From NCBI GenBank assembly GCA_014825775.1, contig MVAQ01000103.1, positions 1 through 64,000 on the forward strand: 64,000 bases of DNA, written 5' to 3'. The notes under the pieces are model-generated. The model saw only the letters and a list, made by a program, of their open reading frames with translations. It was not told where the DNA came from and made no database searches. The DNA is from Krasilnikovozyma curviuscula (Eukaryota; Basidiomycota; Tremellomycetes; Cystofilobasidiales; Mrakiaceae). Shown piece by piece: positions 22,352 through 34,402 of the stretch. The translations under genes were made by a program, and so were the position numbers. Numbering within the stretch: position 1 is the first letter of the stretch; each line of letters opens with the position of its first letter.

Positions 22352-24923
22352 TCACTGAGAAAGCGCCATCTCCGAAGCAGAAGCATACAGAGAATTCAAG
22401 AACTCCTCCATGTCATTCGATAGGCCCAGTGACCAATCCTCTCCTCCTGCCACCATCGCAGCAGCACCGCTGGAATATATCTCCCCGCCTCCACTGCTTG
22501 CGAGATCCTGCTGAGAAGAAAGATCAATTGTGTCGTACCCTAGGTCAAACCCATCCCACGCACTCCGCACGGCTTGGGTAGGAGAGTCGTTTTGCGTGAG
22601 GGACGCGAGAGTCTCATCCCCTTCTGCGTCTTGGCTGGGCACGGTTAGTTTCGTTGAAGAGGAGGAGGAGATAGGAAGTTCGGCACCGAAGTTCCGGGGG
22701 GTTGAATCGGAGGGGATGAGGACGTTGGCAAGCGTGTTGAGAATGTCGCGGTATTTCGTCGTCTGCCAGTTCGCAGCGTTGAAAAAAGGGTCGCCAGTCA
22801 ATGAACGGGGTCTCATCGAGAAGAGAAAGAATTAAGAGACTTACAATGTTCCAAGCCTCGTCCCCGAAGTTGTTCAGGATCGATTTGCATCGGGTGATCT
22901 GTCGCTCAACCTCCGACCGGCTGACCCGCAGCTCAGGCGGTGCCGTCGCAGACGTGAACTCACATAAGCAGTAGAGGAGGGACATGCATGCGGTAGAGCC
23001 AATCGCAAGCTGGGACCAGTTCTTGTTCATGTGCCGTCCTGTTGGTCGAACGAGATGATGCAAGTCAGAAAACAGCCCGCATGAGCTTTTCGCAAATATG
23101 TCCACAAAGAAGAAAGTAGAAGCTCACTCTGCTGGAGGCTGAAAAAGATATCGACAGCGGCGTTGGAGGACGCGTATAGGATCTCCAAGCTCTCTCTCGA
23201 GATTTGCGGGATCCTCAAGCTGGGGCGGTGAATGGCAGAGACCATGCACGCCTCCTTGAACTGGAACAACAGGTGATTGTTGTGATTATCGCCCACAAAT
23301 GGATACTCGACTAGTCCTCGCGGCTCCTCTGCCTTCCAGCCTTCAATCTGCGCCGTCAGCTGGCGCAATATCTCGTCCTGTTCGACGCGCGATAAGACGC
23401 CGCCGTCGACATACAGGCGGTGCATGATAACTCCCCACAGGCGGCGCGCTTTCGTGAGGTGCACCATTACCGCGACCGGGTGGACATGAGCAGTATCCTC
23501 ACTCTCCGGGATCGTGGGCAAGGGCGTGGTTACGATCGAGTCGGGGATGTGGACCGGTTTGCCCAACGCGTACGAGTGGCAGCGGTCAAGGTTGTACAAG
23601 CTGTAGAACGTCTTTCGTTTAACTTCGGTAGTAGACGATGGAGGTGCGTCGGCGAGGTGCAGGTTGATGGAGAAAGCGATGCGGGTTGCAATTGAGAGAA
23701 TCGCTTTGAGAGAGAGAGAAGTCTCGTAAAGCGCGCTGACGCCCAGCAGGACTAAAGCTTGGACACACGCCTAGCAAAGCGACAGAAAATTAAGAAAGGC
23801 GCACGGGTTTTAGTGTTCGTGATTTTGGGATTGAAAGGAAGAGAAAGGCGTGAGATGACTGACCAAATCTTCTTTACACAGAATCGAGTCCATGCCCGCT
23901 CCAAACGCCCGATCGCGATAAATCCTCGTATGGCCCTTCGGAGCCTGTCCCTTCTTTTCAACCACCAGGCCGGCGAGGTAGAAGACCATATTAACTCTGA
24001 AAACGCTCTCCGGGGGGGTTCTTTCGGGTGACGTGATAGCGTGCGTGAGCTCCGCCATGAGCGTGTCGATGTCGAGCACCGGGTAGCAGTGCGAGTAGCC
24101 TTGAAAAAAGTGCTGTGCCATCGTGCGTGCTGTCGGCAGGTCAGGCCAGATTTCGGGCTCATCGACGTCGGACACGGGTAGTGGGTCTGCAACATCGACG
24201 GTTGGAGGAGAGGAAGGAGCGACGGTAGTAAATGTTTCAGGAAAGGGAACTGCAGACGTTGATGCTGATGTTTTTGAAGATGAAGGCACCGAGTTATCCG
24301 AAGCAGAGGAAGTAGAGGGCAGCTGCCGCTGCTGCGCCGCTGCTGCCTGGACCATCCCTTCCCCTTCGTTCTCGCCAGCAGCAGCAGGTGAAATAATGGG
24401 CACGACCTGCGAGTGCCTCGCGAGCGGCGTCATGAGCGTCGGTGTTGACCCAGTGGGCAACGTCGAGATGTGCGCCAAGCCAGGCTCAGCAGCAATGAGG
24501 AGGCCTTCAAGCCAGTTGACACGTTGTGTAAGGTCATACGTCAGCTTCCTGAGCTCGTTCAGCTGCCTGTGTTGCGAGACAGAACGTTAAGAGAAAGGCG
24601 TCAGCGTCGTCGTGCAGTGCGAGAAAGTGGGTGGTCGTTCTCGGACTTAACTCGTTGAGCTTTTCATTTGTCGCCGACGACTCGACCTTGTCGTACAAGC
24701 AGGGTATATTGGCCTTCAAGCACTGTGTACATCCCCCCAGTTTCCTGTCGCATCTACGCAAAAAAATTGGAAAAGGCCGTCAATTCTCTTCTACTCGCAG
24801 CACCAAAAAGCAAACGCTCAATACAAGTATAGAGAATGCTCACTTTCGTTTACGTTTGTGGCATCGCATACATGCTGATGCTATGGCAGAGGCCTTGACA
24901 ACCAGCTGGCTCGACGACGACAT
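22352..24923 (-). CDS. Zn2Cys6 transcription factor with fungal-specific domain (TF1)
   Basis: This is a fungal binuclear zinc-cluster regulator. The short first exon (start 24923, MSSSSQLVV) supplies CMRCHKRKRK and the second supplies CDRKLGGCTQCLKANIPC. Together they form Cys-x2-Cys-x6-Cys-x6-Cys-x2-Cys-x6-Cys, the DNA-binding cluster. A linker helix follows (QLNELRKLTYDLTQRVNWLE). Next comes AAEPGLAHISTLPTGSTPTL, shared with TF2 and TF3 in this window, and a low-complexity stretch. The fungal_trans domain has TARTMAQHFFQGYSHCYPVL, PPESVFRVNMVFYLAG, YRDRAFGAGMDSILCKEDL and NLDRCHSYALGKPVHIPD. The C-terminus is acidic and aromatic (DWSLGLSNDMEEFLNSLY), a possible activation domain. It is divergent from M20 peptidase A across 615 bases, which makes that peptidase a candidate target. 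It is the most diverged of the three paralogues. About seven exons. Confidence 0.9.
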
Positions 24924-25538
24924 TGTTGGGTGTAAAACCTGGAGAAGGGTGGGCGTCAGGCTGTAAGCGAGTACTCGCTCGCCTGGATTTGATTTACCTT
25001 GAAACGTCGGCGAAACTTATATTTTTTGATCGAAGGGAAGAGACGATTGTTTGAGAATATACAGAGAATGTGTAAATGTTTTCAAGAGAGTGGAAAGAAG
25101 GTGCAGTGTTGATTCTCTGTAGATCAAAAAATAAATCAATTGTCAAGTTGCATCTCTGACAAAAATCGAAACTGCTGACTAAGAGACGTAAAGAGAGATA
25201 ACAAATAACACCCGTTCATGAAGATAATCCTGAGTGTTAGACATGCTGTGAGATATTTAACCAAATCTCTTCATTCAAAAGTGAAGGAAATTGCGGCACC
25301 AGCCGGACGATCGACCTGACATTCAGATGCCACGATAGAAGACAAAAATCACGAAGACTTCTCCCCACTCTCACAAGAAACTCTTCTCAGATTGCAGAGG
25401 AACAGTGATCCGTTTTCAGGGAGGGTGGAAAGCTCTCCGAAAGGAGATATCTCACGCCGTTGCGGATGAGTTCCACTGGACTTCCTCCTCATAAATAATG
25501 AGGAAAATTAGGGACGTTGCCTTCTCCGCCGAGCAGCA
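24924..25538. promoter_or_regulatory. divergent promoter TF1 / M20 peptidase A
   Basis: This is the 615-base shared upstream region of TF1 (minus) and M20 peptidase A (plus). Near the peptidase it contains TGCGGATGAG at 25461-25470. It also has a 7-base inverted repeat TCCTCAT-AAATA-ATGAGGA at 25486-25504, which overlaps the only good TATA-like sequence (ATAAATA). No coding region is supported. Confidence 0.55.
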
Positions 25539-28019
25539 ATGTCGTCGTCTTCGTTTGCAGAGAAGAAGGGGCGTGAGTATCTTCCTGTGAATACCGGCCC
25601 TACCCCTTCTCCTGAGCAGAGAGAGGAGGGCCGTCGATGGGTTTCGCACCTCGCCCTTTTCGCCGGCGTCCTACTTTGCCTCGCTGCGTGGAATAGACCG
25701 CTACACCAACAACGAAGACCGCTGGTTGTGTCTTCTGCTTTCTCTGATTGCCCGTCTCAGCCAGAGGGTAAACTATCACCTCTCTCTCAATGGGTGGGCA
25801 ACTTCTTCGTCTTCAATGATGGCGAACCCGAATTGAGAATCCTGCCCTTTTTCCTCTCTAAAGCCCAAGCACGGCCTCACTGCCAACGAGTCGCTCTTCT
25901 ACGCTCATAGACTCAGCAAAGCCGTCCAGATCGATACGCAGAGCTTCGACGACTTGGGGCGAGACTCGGATCCTGCTGACGACAATGCGGACCCCCGTTG
26001 GCTTGTTCATGAGAGGTTCAACAAGTTCCTGGAGGAGGAGTTTCCTTTAGTGTGAGTAGAAACATTTCTTTGCCCCTCTTCCCTACCCGGTGTGTGACAG
26101 AAGATGAGTTTTCTCCCTTATTAGCTACCAATACACCACTCATGACCTCGTCCATGTCTATGGCCACATCTTCACCCTCCCTGGGACCGGTCCCTCCAGC
26201 CTCAGGCCAGTTATGTTCATGGCGCACCAGGACACGGTGCCCGTCGCCCTCGAGACGCTCGACAAGTGGTCCTACCCGCCGTTCGAAGGCAAAATCGCGG
26301 ATGGCTGGATCTACGGGAGGGGCAGCGTGGACTGTAAAAATAACCTGATGGGCCTCATGAGTGCGCTCGAGAGGCTCATTCGGGAGAGACTTGAGAGCGG
26401 GGAAGACGTCAGGGGAGAGAGGGCAGTCGTGTTTGCGTTTGGGTTTGACGAGGAGATGATGGTGAGTGCATGCTCCTTCTCAGTCTTTGAAGAGAACAGG
26501 GTACCAACACAAGCGATCTACGTTTGTTATATTACAGGGTCCAAAAGGTGAGCAGTCTGACTTATTCCATCCAACGACACAAGCAGCTAACTCCCTCCAC
26601 TCCTGTAGGCGCAGGGTCTATCTCGTCCGTCCTCCTCGACCGGTACGGCCCCAACGGCATCGCATGGATCATCGACGAGGGTGCCAATGGTATCACGGAG
26701 GCGTACGGCACACAGATCACCGCACTGGGCATGAGCGAGCGTGGGAGTCTGGGCATGAAGCTCGTCGTGGAGACGCCTGGGGGACACGCGAGCATGCCTC
26801 CTAGACACACCGGACGTGAGCCATTTCCACTTCTCCGTCTAGTCTTTTCTCTAGTCCCTCTCTCTTGCAACAGGTCTGACTATTGCTTCTTTTTTTTTTC
26901 GCCGTCTGATCTCCAAACTCTGTAACAGTGGGCATTCTCTCTCTCCTCATTGTTGCGCTCGAAGCCAACCCGCCGGAACCACGTTTCACCTCTACCTCCC
27001 CTTTACTCAAATACTACCAATGCCTTTCTCGCTATGCGCCAGAGTTACCGGAGCGGATTAGGCGGATGGCTCTCGACCCGGCGAGGTGGGACGAGCTCGC
27101 GCGGGAGCTCGGAGATGAGAGTGACGCGATGCGGGCGTTTGTAAGCACGACCTTGGCAGTCGATATTGTCAATGGTGGAGTTAAGAGCAACGGTAGGCTT
27201 CCACTCGTTTACGCTATTTTATAGCCTTCCAGAACAGACCTTTGAGCCTGACATAATACCACTCACACTTCTTATGGTCTTCTGATTTTGACACAGCTCT
27301 CCCAGAGATCTCGACGGCAATCATCGACTCCAGAATCGGCTTCGACGACACCGTGTCCCTCTCTCAAGAGCGCGTCTCGTCTACCCTCCTGCCCATCGCA
27401 CGGTCCCTGGGGCTCTCGTTCCGTGCGTTTAATAGCACGCTTTTCACTCCTCTTACCGAAGCGCCATATAAAGGGAGTGTGGATCTCAACTTTTCGGGTC
27501 CGAATGCGAGGAGGGAGCATGCAAGGATTACGAGGCCCGACACAGCGTTCTGGGGACTGATAGTGCAGACAATCAAAGGCGTTTGGGGTAATCGTCGTCA
27601 TCTCTCTTCTTTGCCGCTCTCTCGACCTGGGACCTAATCTGATCACTTTGTCAATCTATCATACTAGGTGAACAAGTAGTTGTCGCTCCTGGTGGCATGG
27701 TAGCCGGTACAGACACTAACTGGATGAAAGACCTTTCGGAGAATATCGTGCGCTGGGGACCAACGACATCGAGTGCAGCGGAGAACGTCCATACGGTGGA
27801 TGAGAGAATCACGATTGAGGGTGAGAGGTTTTTTTTTTGTGTCTCATGGTTTGATTGTTGAGCGAGCGAGCCTGATATCCTTGGGTTCTTTTTGTGGTGT
27901 AAAATCGGCGTTTGTTGTTTCCCGTGTCCATCTCGTATCAAATCGAAACAGGCCATGTATCAGCCATCCGGTTCTATTATGAAATGCTTCGCAGCGCTGA
28001 CGGTTGGAGAGAGGATTAA
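25539..28019 (+). CDS. M20 metallopeptidase A (Cps1/PM20D1-like, membrane-anchored)
   Basis: This is a zinc exopeptidase related to the vacuolar Gly-X carboxypeptidase Cps1 and to the N-acyl amino acid hydrolase PM20D1. It begins MSSSSFAEKKG and has one N-terminal helix (HLALFAGVLLCLAAW) as a type II anchor. The catalytic domain keeps all metal and base residues: MAHQDTVPV (His), GRGSVDCKNN (bridging Asp), FGFDEEM (catalytic and metal Glu), WIIDEGANG, and the C-terminal His in IEGHVSAIRFYYE. A dimerisation lid carries MKLVVETPGGHASMP. It ends DGWRED. About seven exons, with the DEEM-GPKG junction across an intron. It is closely similar along its whole length to peptidase B at 36.6 kb, with the same residues and intron-near motifs, so the two are recent paralogues. 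It is divergent from TF1. Confidence 0.92.
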
Positions 28020-28271
28020 AGGGGCCTGCGTTGTCGAAGTAGGGTGTTGGGTAGAGCTAGAGATGATCGCTAATGAGGCCGTTGCCCTCTTTTGAATTCT
28101 AGAAAAACATATATGATACAAAATTAAGATGTCCGGATTGAAACAATAGTTCCCTTTGAGAAGAAAAACAAAAACTTGAGTGTGCGTAGGCGATGTTGCA
28201 ACTACGGAGAAAAAGTGGCGTCAGTGATTGACAGGCTGAGCTTAACTTTCACCCACTTTAAAATCTCAACA

Positions 28272-31029
28272 ATGTCAGAGGACACGGAAAGCTCCTCACG
28301 GGCTACACCAGAGGAGAAGCCAACAAAAAGGTCCAAGCATGGGAATGGCATCCATGCTGCATGTACGAGGTGAGCTTTATTTCTGTCTGCAAATCCTCTG
28401 AACGCTTCGGTGCTAATTGCTTTCTGATAGGTGTCACAAGAAGAAGAGGAGGTGTGATAGATCGTTAGAAGGCTGCTCTGAGTGTAAAAGAGTCAATGTT
28501 CCTTGCTTGTACGAGACACTGCTGAAGGACGACAGAGACAAGGCGTTGAACCGGTAAGCAGCAGCAACTTCTGCCGATAAGGAGGATGAGCGTTTTTTCG
28601 AGTCTGACTTCTTCTCCTTTTTCGGTCCTGGTTTGTCCTTGGAGTTTAGTCAATTGAATGACTTGAGGAATCTCACGTACGGCTTGTCTCAACGAGTGAA
28701 ATGGCTCGAAGGTCTCCTCATTGCGGCTGAACCTGGACTTTCCCACATTTCGACGATAGCGACCGGCTCTGTACCGACGCTCATGACACCTCTATTAAGG
28801 CACGCAGCAGTGAATAGTCCCATAGAAGCAGCACTACCGTCTCGTGATGGATTCCCTGTTGCTGCTGCTTCAGTGCCGTCCACACCACCAAGTCGACTGC
28901 CCGACGAGCTGCTTCCAAGCTCTAGCTCTGGTGTCTCAAGCAACGCTTCAAACAACATAATCCATAACCCAGTAGAGAGTTCTCCTTCCTTCGACGCCGG
29001 ACCTTCGTCGACATTCGGCTCACCCTACCACCCGTCATCCATCCCCTTCTCACACCCTCTCCACAACCTCCAAGTTTCTGCGCCGTCGCCTCTCGCGTCC
29101 GCAATCAACACGACCATAGCCTCTGCAGGACAATCATCGACAAATGGTGCGACTACTGAGATATGGCCTGACCTGAAGACAGCGCGCATGATGGCAGACC
29201 AGTTTTTCCAGGGATACAGCTACGTCTATCCGGTGCTAGACCCGGACATCCTCATGCGTGAACTCGCACATGCCATCAATAACTCGTCACCCACTACAAA
29301 AACACCACCGGAGAGCGTGTTTAGGATCAACATGGTGTTCTACCTCGCTGGGTTGACGCTGGAGAAAAAGGGACAGGCGCCCAAGGGAAATGCAAAGGTG
29401 TACCGAGACAGAGCTTTTGGAGCAGGAATGGACACAATTCTATGTAAAGAGGATCTGGTTAGTGAATACTTGCTTCCTCATTCGTCCCAGCGCTTCAATC
29501 TGATCTGCATTTCTCATTCATCGTGCTCTGCACTGCAGGTCTGTGTTCAAGCTCTAGTCTTACTTGGTATGAGCGCTCTGTACGAAACAACACACTCTCT
29601 CCAAGCTGTACTAGCAATCGCTGCTCGAATTGCCTTCTCCATCGGTCTCCACCTCAAGGATGATCACGACTTCACGGACGTCAAGAAGAAGACGTTTTGG
29701 TCGCTGTATAATCTAGATCGAGTGCAGGCTTATGCGCTTGGTAAGCCTGTCAATATCCCAGATGCTTTCATTACTGTTCCTGTGAGTTGTGATGTGCTTT
29801 TGACGCTCTGCTTGGTCAGCCTGGAGATGTTCACTCGATGTCTATCATTTAACGCAGCTCCCTAAAATCCCACCAACATTCTCACCTTCATCCGTTCACC
29901 CGCTTGCCATTATGTGTCATGTGTCTAAGGCACGACGACTTTGGGGCGTTATTCTCGAGACTCTGTACGTCGATGGCCCTCCGCTATCCCGGCCAGAACA
30001 AGATGAACTCCTCAATCAGCTTACAAAAGCAGTCGAAGAATGGAAGGCCGAAACACCACCTGCACTCTCGGAATTCCCTAATGTGGGAGATAATCAGAAC
30101 AATCAGTTGATCTTCGACCTCAAATACGTGGGAATGATTAGCGCTATCAGACGGCCGAGCGTGAGGATCCCAAATATCTCGCCAGAAAGTTTGAGCATCC
30201 TCTATCGAGCTTCAAAGTTTTCTGTCGACATGTTTTCTGATCTCCAGAAACGTAAGTTCGATTCCACATCTTCTTGGTGATTCAGTCATACCTACTGGCT
30301 TTCTTTGGCTTTCTTTGGATTTCTAACTGGTGTTCTCTACCTTGCTATTGGCAGGCCGGCATTTGAATAAAACTTGGAGTCAACTGGCGAATGCCAGCGC
30401 AGCATGCATGTCGCTGCTGTACTGTCTCACCGAATACACTTCTGCGACGGCCCCACCTGACCTCAGAGTCACTCGCACCGAGGTGGTTGATGAAATCTCA
30501 AGATGTAGGACGCTGTTAAATAGTTTCAGTAATGAGGATTGGGACGTAGTAAGTTTCCCAGGCTCTTTTGGAACCCTTCGCACCTAACCCATATTTTGCC
30601 TGATAGACCAAGAAGTACAGGTCGATCTTAAACGTCCTCTCTCAGGTACTTCTTCCGGTGGACGGTGCTACTCGATATTTCGGCGCAGAAGATATGGGTA
30701 GCGGTTCAGTAACCTCTGAGGATTCACCGCGAACAGCAACGCTCGCTCAGATCACATCTCCTACCTCGGCAATGATGACAGTCTGGGCAGACTTCGACCT
30801 TGGATTTGGTTCTCCAGCGCAACTTCCTCCTCCTCCCCAGCAACAGTCAGACCCTATGCTTTCAACAATTGGTTCCACCGGACAAAACGACTGGTCTCTT
30901 ATGTCGGCAGACCTGGAGAACTTCTTGAGCTCGCTGTATACCTCCGCGGGCGATCGACATGGACAAGCCACGTTGAGCCCGGAGGAGAGTGCCATCGAAG
31001 CTATGATCGGATTGCAGGAGAGCTTCTGA
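28272..31029 (+). CDS. Zn2Cys6 transcription factor with fungal-specific domain (TF2)
   Basis: This is the second zinc-cluster paralogue. It starts MSEDTESSSR at 28272, with KRSKHGNGIHAACTR and, after the first intron, CHKKKRRCDRSLEGCSEC, giving a complete C6 cluster. The linker is QLNDLRNLTYGLSQRVKWLE, followed by AAEPGLSHISTIATGSVPTL. The fungal_trans domain contains TARMMADQFFQGYSYVYPVL, PPESVFRINMVFYLAGL, VYRDRAFGAGMDTILCKEDL, LQAVLAIAARIAFSIGLHL and YALGKPVNIPDAFITVP. The C-terminus is acidic (DWSLMSADLENFLSSLYTSA) like TF1 and TF3. Its zinc-cluster region is closer to TF3 (KRSKHG.G..AAC.RCHK) than to TF1. It lies 252 bases downstream of peptidase A on the same strand. About seven exons. 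The targets are unknown. Confidence 0.9.
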
Positions 31030-31393
31030 TGACAGGACTACGGAGAGTGTAAATATGATGGAGATACTTGTGTTTTATGATTAGTTGAGCTCGAGCCACC
31101 CTCAAAGGCAAGGTGACTTGTCGCCATAGACAACTTTACTCATCGTGCAAGTTCTCCAAGAACGCACTTTAGAGGGTCTTAAACCGTTTTCAGATGGATG
31201 TGACAAGAAAGAGAAGGTATGCGCTTTGCGCTTTGACTCCTGTGTCGAAACGATTTGTCAACTCCTGGGCTGACCGCATGGTGACTGACTGACAATTTCA
31301 TTTCCTCTTTCCTCACAACAACCATCATCTCAAGTCTCTCATTAAATCTTTATATCCTGTCCTTCACCTCCAAATACACTCTCTTACCTTACA
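31030..31393. other. gap between TF2 and the secreted Cys-rich gene
   Basis: This 364-base interval holds the TF2 3' UTR and the promoter of the downstream plus-strand gene. The part just before the ATG is CT-rich and includes a TTTATAT sequence about 40 bases upstream, a possible TATA-like element. No gene is supported. Confidence 0.5.
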
Positions 31394-32777
31394 ATGGTTG
31401 CAGCTCAGCTTCTGATCTCGTGTTTCACAATTGCAACTGCTGCCTGGGCTCAGGTCCGTTTTCTTTTCCTCCCCTCCTTTCGACTTTAGATTGGAATCAA
31501 GTTATATTTGACTTTCCTAGACTGTTCCAACCGCTGCTGACATTCCAGCAGCATGTACTGCTGCTTGCTCGTCTGTGTATGTTGTTTATTCGGTTGTGTG
31601 CAGCATTCAGATATGTCTCTTCTTTTTTTTAACCAAGAGTATATTCTCATTCAACAGGGAGCTTGTAGCTACAGACTGTAGCGACGCGTATCCTAATGAT
31701 AACAACGCTGCTGCCCTCTGTTTCTGCACTGTGAGTCTTTTCGTTTGTTTATGCCGATATGCGTCAGGCGTCTGAGGTTTGTTTCAAATGCGCCGATCGG
31801 CGGGCCCCTTTCCTTTTTGATATGATGGGTAGTACATTCCAAGTGACACATCCACTTGTGCTACCTGCTTGGAAAACAATGGTGAAGCTACCTACGGAGT
31901 CGATTTGGCGTGAGTCCAGAGATTTCTGCTTTTTGCTGCTGTTGTGTAAGCGCGCGCTCATTCGACTTACTTTTTTTTTGGGTTCATATATCAAGTTCTG
32001 TAGTCACTGAGTGTGCTTCATACATCACCAACAGCACATCGAGTGTGACTTCTGTTGCCTCCAGTGGTGCTTCTAGCGCCTCATTCTTCACTACAACCGC
32101 CCCCTTGAGCGCCAGCACCATCTTGTGCGTGTCGATGTTTCCTTACTGTTGGTGGATTGAGTCTCACCCATGTAACTCAATTTCTCTATCTGCAGTGATA
32201 GCTTCTCTGCCTCTGTTTCTACATCGATTGCTTCTACCTCAGATTCAGCAGTTGCATCAAGCGCTGAATTTCCTTCGTCGCAACCTGTTACCGCCTCGTC
32301 TTCGTACTCTTCATTGACGTCTTCTACCGTTGTATCAGACTTGTAAGTCAATCTACTTGTGCTGCCGACTTGCGATCGAAGTTTGCTCAGACTTCCCATC
32401 GCTATTTCTAGCTCGAGTTATGTCAGTGCACCATCCTCCATTGCCACCAACTCCTCAACTTCCTCTGCTGCAACCTCATCACCTTCATCATCATCATCTT
32501 CTATCATTGCTCCTCAGACTTTGACATTTGCGAAGACAGTGAGTTCAACTGATGAAGTATTTCGCCCGTTTGAAAGCAAGAACAACTGAATCTGTTGTTT
32601 TCGTTTGTGCCTCAGTTGACTACAAGCAGTTCAACCACCCGTGCCCCTTCAAGCACCCTTTCAGAACAAATCGTTTTATCTACTGCCACTTCCACCAGTC
32701 GTGGATCCAAGAATTTACCAACTGCCGTTTTTAGAACTTTGGTCGTTCTTTGCTTCAATGCCTACATATTCTCTTGA
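31394..32777 (+). CDS. secreted Cys-rich, Ser/Thr-rich surface protein
   Basis: This is a predicted cell-wall or GPI-anchored protein. The ATG at 31394 opens a clean signal peptide (MVAAQLLISCFTIATAAWAQ). Short exons then give TVPTAADIPAACTAACSS, ELVATDCSDAYP with AALCFCT, and TCATCLENNGEATYGVDL, joined by in-phase introns. This yields an eight-cysteine module (AC.AAC, DC, CFC, CATC) reminiscent of CFEM-like or hydrophobin-sized secreted domains, although spacing does not match a family I can name. A long Ser/Thr/Ala-rich mucin-like stalk follows, encoded in several exons. The C-terminus ends in a short hydrophobic tail (FRTLVVLCFNAYIFS) consistent with GPI addition. It lies inside the TF/peptidase block and may be a surface protein of the same response, but this rests on position only. 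Confidence 0.65.
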
Positions 32778-32978
32778 ACGATCTCGGAGGCTCGCAAAAC
32801 AAAAGTAGTTTACGGTTCTTCTTTCTTTCAGACCGGGTCTTCAATTATTTCTCCTCGACAAGTTACAAATGTTGAGATTGACTTTGATCTGGTACAAGTC
32901 CGAACGTCCTTACGAGTTTCATCGCTTTCGCACGTTGGGCAAGTTCCCGATGCTTCAAGATTCTCTCGACATATGAAT

Positions 32979-34149
32979 CTACGTACTTCTATTCATTTGC
33001 ATCTCTATCACCTCCTTGACGCCTTCCTGCCATTCCTGACAAGTGATGGAACCGTGCCAATGACTTACAGAGAACCCTCTCTCGATCCTGACCTTCCCAG
33101 CCTGCATGAGAGGTGGGAAAGGATACTCTCCTTCTCGAACATCCTGCCATTCCAAAAACTTGGAGTCCTTTTTACGAGTTGGGAATTCATATTCAGACTT
33201 TGTGCTTCCTTCTTCTGTGAAGCCAAAGCGTAATGCTGCCTTCTTGCTAGGGCTGGAAAAGAAAGGAGGCCTTAGAATTTGAGGAAAAAGATTACGCGAG
33301 GTTGACATTACTCACACGTTGGCGGGTATACACGCCCACATTGCCTTCCTTAAGCCCATTCCACCGTCTGATGGCATAGCAAACGCGTGTTTTAGCATTA
33401 ACCCGACACTGTGCGACAGTATATGAGTCCTGCGGAATTCTGGAGCGACAATAACATGGCCGAGTTCCGTGATCTGGGCACATAAGGAAAGTGACGGCTA
33501 TCAGTGGGCGGGTAAGGAGACATTGCGCACTGGAATGCTCACCAGCGTTCTCGCAGACGTCAGACTGTACCGTATCACAGCAGCAAACTTTTCTCCTCCT
33601 TTGGTTAGATCAATAACAGCGAACAAAAGCGACCCCTGCAGCGATGGAGAGCCAAGGTAAGTTAGTCCGCGGAGAATGGCTAGCGACGATGACGAAGACG
33701 AGGGAGACAACGCACAGGATCCTGTCGCATAGTCTCGCAGTAGTGGAGGAACTCTGAAAGACTGAATGGTCCATACGAGCACCAAGAGCTATAAAAAACC
33801 CCCGGAGTCAATAGGGCAATAAAGCCACGTCCAAACTCACTTGAGGGCACGACAAGGCATCCGGGCTCACTAATTGTCTGGGTCCTTCAAAGTCTCGACA
33901 TATGCTTCAGCATGTAGAGACGGCTAGAGGACAAATGGAAGGGTTTCAGCTAGGAGATACACCGTCAGAAATTCGAGCACGAAGGGAGGCACGCACGATA
34001 AACGGGACGAGCTTGACCTTCTCGGACCGTAACTCCACCGCAGGGAAGCAGAAGTTCAGATCGTACTCTTCCGGAGGCGTAGTCAAATGAGGAAACTCGT
34101 CTGGATGTCGCTGTGCGGGCAGAACAGAGGTAACGGGTGAGAATTGCAT
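32979..34149 (-). CDS. GNAT-family N-acetyltransferase (Acetyltransf_3 type)
   Basis: This enzyme transfers acetyl from acetyl-CoA to an amine; the acceptor is unknown. The start MQFSPVTSV at 34149 leads to YDLNFCFPAVELRSEKVKLV, PFIPSLHAEAYVETL, YGPFSLSEFLHYCETMRQDP, GSLLFAVIDLTKGG, ITELGHVIVAPEFRRTHILS (the acetyl-CoA loop region), and ANVPSKKAALRFGF (motif B with the conserved Asn-x-x-Ser). It ends HWHGSITCQEWQEGVKEVIE. These blocks match fungal cytosolic GNAT proteins in order. At first sight the frame looks broken near 33870, but splicing GTGAGC to the acceptor before CTCTTGG, and a second intron after RQDP, restores a continuous protein. About six introns. It lies 253 bases downstream of the BAHD-like gene on the same strand. 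Confidence 0.8.
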
Positions 34150-34402
34150 GGTCTGACCTGAGAATAAGCGGGGGAGCTCACAGGTGCAGCCTTTGCGACG
34201 TAGTTGTTGAGGTAAGGCATCGGAGCGGTCTGGAGACTAGCTGCCGGTCAGGTGGGTGGGGGTCAGTGAAAGCCCTCGCGTGGTGGTGAACAGACCGGAG
34301 TTCCTCCAGGAGCAGCGTGCATGGCCGAAAGTGGCAATGTAACCTTGCGCGACACAACCGAAATCAAATGTGGATAAATCAACTTTTGGAGATGTTCAAC
34401 AT

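Noticed and set aside
33700..33960. Apparent frameshift or pseudogenisation of the GNAT gene
   Set aside because: Two ordinary introns (GTGAGC to the acceptor before CTCTTGG, and GTGCGT to CTGCAG) restore a continuous protein with the expected YGPFSLSEFL and GSLLFAVID motifs.
34150..34330. Upstream ATG (MPYLNNYVAKAAP) as first exon of the GNAT gene
   Set aside because: It does not join in frame to the GNAT exon with any good splice pair.
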